38,829 bases of DNA, taken from assembly GCA_038204465.1 (NCBI GenBank), contig JBBRCX010000040.1, positions 1 to 38,829 on the forward strand, in the 5' to 3' direction. The notes under the pieces were generated by a model. It did not search any database. It had not been told where the DNA came from and saw only the letters and a program-made list of their open reading frames with translations. This DNA comes from JBBRCX01 sp038204465 (GTDB taxonomy: Bacteria; Planctomycetota; Phycisphaerae; Tepidisphaerales; Tepidisphaeraceae). A program made the translations under genes and the position numbers. Shown here in pieces: positions 36,471 to 38,829 of the stretch (positions are counted from its first letter, which is position 1; the number at the start of each line of letters is the position of its first letter).

Positions 36471-38829
36471 TTACGCTGCGCTCGCGCCGCAGCACTTCTT
36501 GTACTTCTTTCCGCTGCCGCATGGGCATGGATCGTTGCGCCCGACCTTCGGCACGTCGCGCACGATCGTCTTCACCGTTGCGACCCCCCCCTCCTCTGCG
36601 CTGCCGGCCTGGATCTCCACGCCGCTGCCAACGTCCGCGGTCGCCTTCAGGTTCTCGCGCACGCCATATCCGCCCGCGTCCTCATGCACAGCCGCGGTCT
36701 CCTTATAAGCGTTGCGCGCCTGCGTCTGGCCGGTCACGCGGGCGCGGAAGATCAGGTCGGTCACCCTGTCGCGCACGCCCGCCATCATCTCCTCGAAGTA
36801 GCGGTATCCCTCGGTCTTGAAGAGCACGCGCGGGTCACGCTCGGCGAACGCCTGCAGGCCGATGCCGCCCTTGAGCGTGTCCATCGCGTACAGGTGGTCC
36901 TTCCAGCTCTGATCGAAGATCTGGATCAGCACAAACTGCTCCAGGTCCGTCAGTTCCTGGCGCAGGAACCGCCGGGCGTGGTGCAGCAGCGCCTCGCGGC
37001 TGGTGGTCCCGCCGTCGGCGTGCCCATTGCTTTCGGCAAACGCCTTCAGGTCCTTCTCATGCGGCCTTACTCCAAACCGTTTTCCGAATGCCTCCAGCCG
37101 CTGCTCGTCGCTCTCCCCGGCGGCGACGATCGCGTCGACGTGGCGCGACAACTCGCCATCTCGAAGAAACTTCTCCTGGTATCCGATCAGCTCGTCGCGC
37201 AAGCGGCGGACGCCGAGGCTGCGAATGTGCTCCACCGACAGGTCCACTCCATACTTGGCGGCCGCCCACTGGTGGATGTAATCAGCGGCGTACGGGTTAT
37301 CGATATTGTTCCCCTCGCTTCCCAGGGCGAAGGTCAGCATGTGGTCGATCGGGTAATCGATCTCGCGCCGTGCATAGGCCTCGCGGGCGCGGTCCTCAAT
37401 CAGCCTGACGATCTCCTCCGCCGGCTTGCGCGCTCGTCCCCCGCCTTCGCTCATCTCCTCCGGCGCGACCTCCACCGCAAACTTCTCCTTCGCCCAGCTC
37501 GAGAGCTCGCGCTCCGCGTACTTCGGCTCCAGGAACCGCATCAATCCGACCACGTCGCGTTTGTCGATCTGCTCGATCGCCGCGTCGCGCAGCTTCTCTT
37601 CCAGCTCGCGCGCCGACATCTTGCGAATCTGGTTCTGCGGCAGGTTCACGTGGAACCGGCTCATCGCCCAGCTGGACAGGCCCTTGGTGTCCCACTCCGA
37701 CGGATCGTCCGCGTCCTCGCCCATGAACTCACCGAGCGTCGCGGAGATATTCGTCTCGGCCTCGTTGCGCGCCTGCCCCTTGATGTAGTGTTCCAGATCG
37801 TCCAGGTCGCGCATGCCGCGCAGGTCGTTGGGCTCGATCGCCACTTCAAAATTCGTGCGGGCCCACTCGCTGATGTTGGCAGCCACGAAATCCCGGGTCA
37901 TGAACTTGTCGACCGCGTCGTCGATGGCCTCGCCGATCATGCGCCAGATCACATCGCCCACGTTGCGCCCTTCCAGCACCTGCTGCCGCATCCCGTAGAA
38001 GGTCGTGCGCTGGTGGTCCATCACCTCGTCATAGTCCAGCAGGTTCTTGCGCGCCAGGAAGTTCCGCTCCTCCACCTTCTTCTGCGCTCGCAGGATCCCC
38101 TTGCTGATGCGCTTGTCCTCGATGTGCTGCCCCTCCTCCATTCCCAGCCACCCCAGCACCTTGATCGTCCACTCGCCGGCGAACATCTTCATCAGGTCGT
38201 CTTCCAGCGAGACGTAAAAGCGGCTCGAGCCGGGGTCACCCTGCCGGCCCCCGCGGCCCCGAAGCTGGTTATCGATTCGCCGGGCCGTGTGCCGCTCCGT
38301 GCCGATCACGTGCAGTCCCCCCGCCTTCTGACTCCCCGGCGCCAATTTGATGTCCGTGCCACGGCCCGCCATGTTGGTCGCGATCGTCACGTTGCCGACC
38401 GTCTCCGCGTGCGCGTTCTCGTGCTGGTGCCCCGCCTTGGCCACGATCTGCGCCTCGCGCTCGTGATACTTCGCGTTCAGGACCTCGTGCTCGATTCCAT
38501 ACTTCCGCTTCAGCATCGTCGAGAGGCTCTCGCTCTTCTCCACGCTGGTCGTCCCCACCAGCACCGGCCGGCCCTTGGAGCTCTCGTCCTTAATCTCGTC
38601 GATGATCGAGTCCCACTTCTCGCGTTCCTTCCGATAGACGCGGTCCTCGTTGTCCTGCCGCATCACCACTCGGTTCGTCGGGATAGAAACCACGTCCAGC
38701 CGGTAGATCTTGCTGAACTCCTCCGCCTCGGTCTGCGCCGTCCCGGTCATGCCCGCCAGCGCCTCGTAGAGCTTGAAAAAGTTTTGCAGCGTCACCGTCG
38801 CCAGCGTCTGCGTCTCCTGCTTGATCGGA
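36471..38829 (-). CDS. secA: Protein translocase ATPase SecA, C-terminal part (partial)
   Basis: SecA drives protein export through SecYEG. The minus-strand frame is open to the window end and begins mid-protein at IKQETQTLATVTLQNFFKLYEALAGMTGTA. Visible parts are NBD2 (RPVLVGTTSVEKSESLS, ATNMAGRGTDIKLAPG, GGLHVIGTERHTARRIDNQLRGRGGRQGDPGSS), the scaffold and wing, and the Zn-binding tail GRNDPCPCGSGKKYKKCCG for SecB or ribosome contact. The C-terminal half is longer than in E. coli-type SecA because it contains four related W-A repeats (starting about 37878, 37680, 37507 and 37278). The N-terminal NBD1 is outside the window. Confidence 0.96.
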   Translation of the reverse strand, partial: PIKQETQTLATVTLQNFFKLYEALAGMTGTAQTEAEEFSKIYRLDVVSIPTNRVVMRQDNEDRVYRKEREKWDSIIDEIKDESSKGRPVLVGTTSVEKSESLSTMLKRKYGIEHEVLNAKYHEREAQIVAKAGHQHENAHAETVGNVTIATNMAGRGTDIKLAPGSQKAGGLHVIGTERHTARRIDNQLRGRGGRQGDPGSSRFYVSLEDDLMKMFAGEWTIKVLGWLGMEEGQHIEDKRISKGILRAQKKVEERNFLARKNLLDYDEVMDHQRTTFYGMRQQVLEGRNVGDVIWRMIGEAIDDAVDKFMTRDFVAANISEWARTNFEVAIEPNDLRGMRDLDDLEHYIKGQARNEAETNISATLGEFMGEDADDPSEWDTKGLSSWAMSRFHVNLPQNQIRKMSARELEEKLRDAAIEQIDKRDVVGLMRFLEPKYAERELSSWAKEKFAVEVAPEEMSEGGGRARKPAEEIVRLIEDRAREAYARREIDYPIDHMLTFALGSEGNNIDNPYAADYIHQWAAAKYGVDLSVEHIRSLGVRRLRDELIGYQEKFLRDGELSRHVDAIVAAGESDEQRLEAFGKRFGVRPHEKDLKAFAESNGHADGGTTSREALLHHARRFLRQELTDLEQFVLIQIFDQSWKDHLYAMDTLKGGIGLQAFAERDPRVLFKTEGYRYFEEMMAGVRDRVTDLIFRARVTGQTQARNAYKETAAVHEDAGGYGVRENLKATADVGSGVEIQAGSAEEGGVATVKTIVRDVPKVGRNDPCPCGSGKKYKKCCGASAA

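Overview
The window looks like chromosome of a GC-rich Planctomycetota bacterium, most likely class Phycisphaerae. This is an inference from gene content: four PEP-CTERM surface proteins, two large surface proteins with LEPR-XLL-like N-termini (one ending in a dockerin-type segment), a membrane protein with the C-terminal 'CxxCGYDLRA..CPxC' zinc ribbon common in planctomycetes, a long SecA, and frequent GTG/TTG starts. No replication origin, prophage, CRISPR array or rRNA operon is present.

Layout. (1) 1-838: truncated IS5-family element on the minus strand, with its transposase split over two frames at a G6 run; its end lies about 20 bases before the start codon of a small exported protein gene (859-1320). 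(2) 1403-2221: amidohydrolase on the minus strand. (3) 2487-11653: plus-strand envelope and signalling block holding an outer-membrane barrel, an overlapping lipoprotein, a FecR-domain protein, a PEP-CTERM protein, a CHASE2 adenylate/guanylate cyclase and a GAF-SpoIIE phosphatase. (4) 11938-21984: surface-protein block with a parallel beta-helix protein, a fused Gfo/Idh/MocA-aldo/keto reductase, a PEP-CTERM protein and a 1359-residue protein with ten MBG/YDG-type repeats. (5) 21985-23009: about 1 kb without a convincing gene, containing a run of perfect short hairpins that may be a structured RNA. (6) 23010-30959: leuC and leuD, separated by a two-gene pair whose second member has a HEPN-type R-x4-H motif, an OSBS/NSAR-type enolase-superfamily enzyme, a YjbQ-family protein, the zinc-ribbon membrane protein, an HI0933-type flavoprotein, a small unknown gene and a PEP-CTERM gene. 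(7) 31082-33019: unknown gene, uracil phosphoribosyltransferase, PTS EIIA protein and a possible 30-residue ORF. (8) 33033-38829: PEP-CTERM protein, conserved secreted protein, tRNA-Arg(TCT), ychF, and the C-terminal part of secA running off the window.

How genes may work together. LeuC and LeuD form isopropylmalate isomerase of leucine synthesis. The barrel, lipoprotein, FecR, cyclase and phosphatase genes plausibly form an envelope-sensing set, but this rests on neighbourhood only. PEP-CTERM proteins need an exosortase encoded elsewhere. The best leads for something undescribed are the HEPN-like pair (24445-25318), the hairpin-rich region before leuC (22730-22925), the oxidoreductase fusion, and the four WA-repeats in the SecA C-terminal half. 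Many long antisense reading frames exist because of high GC and were left out.
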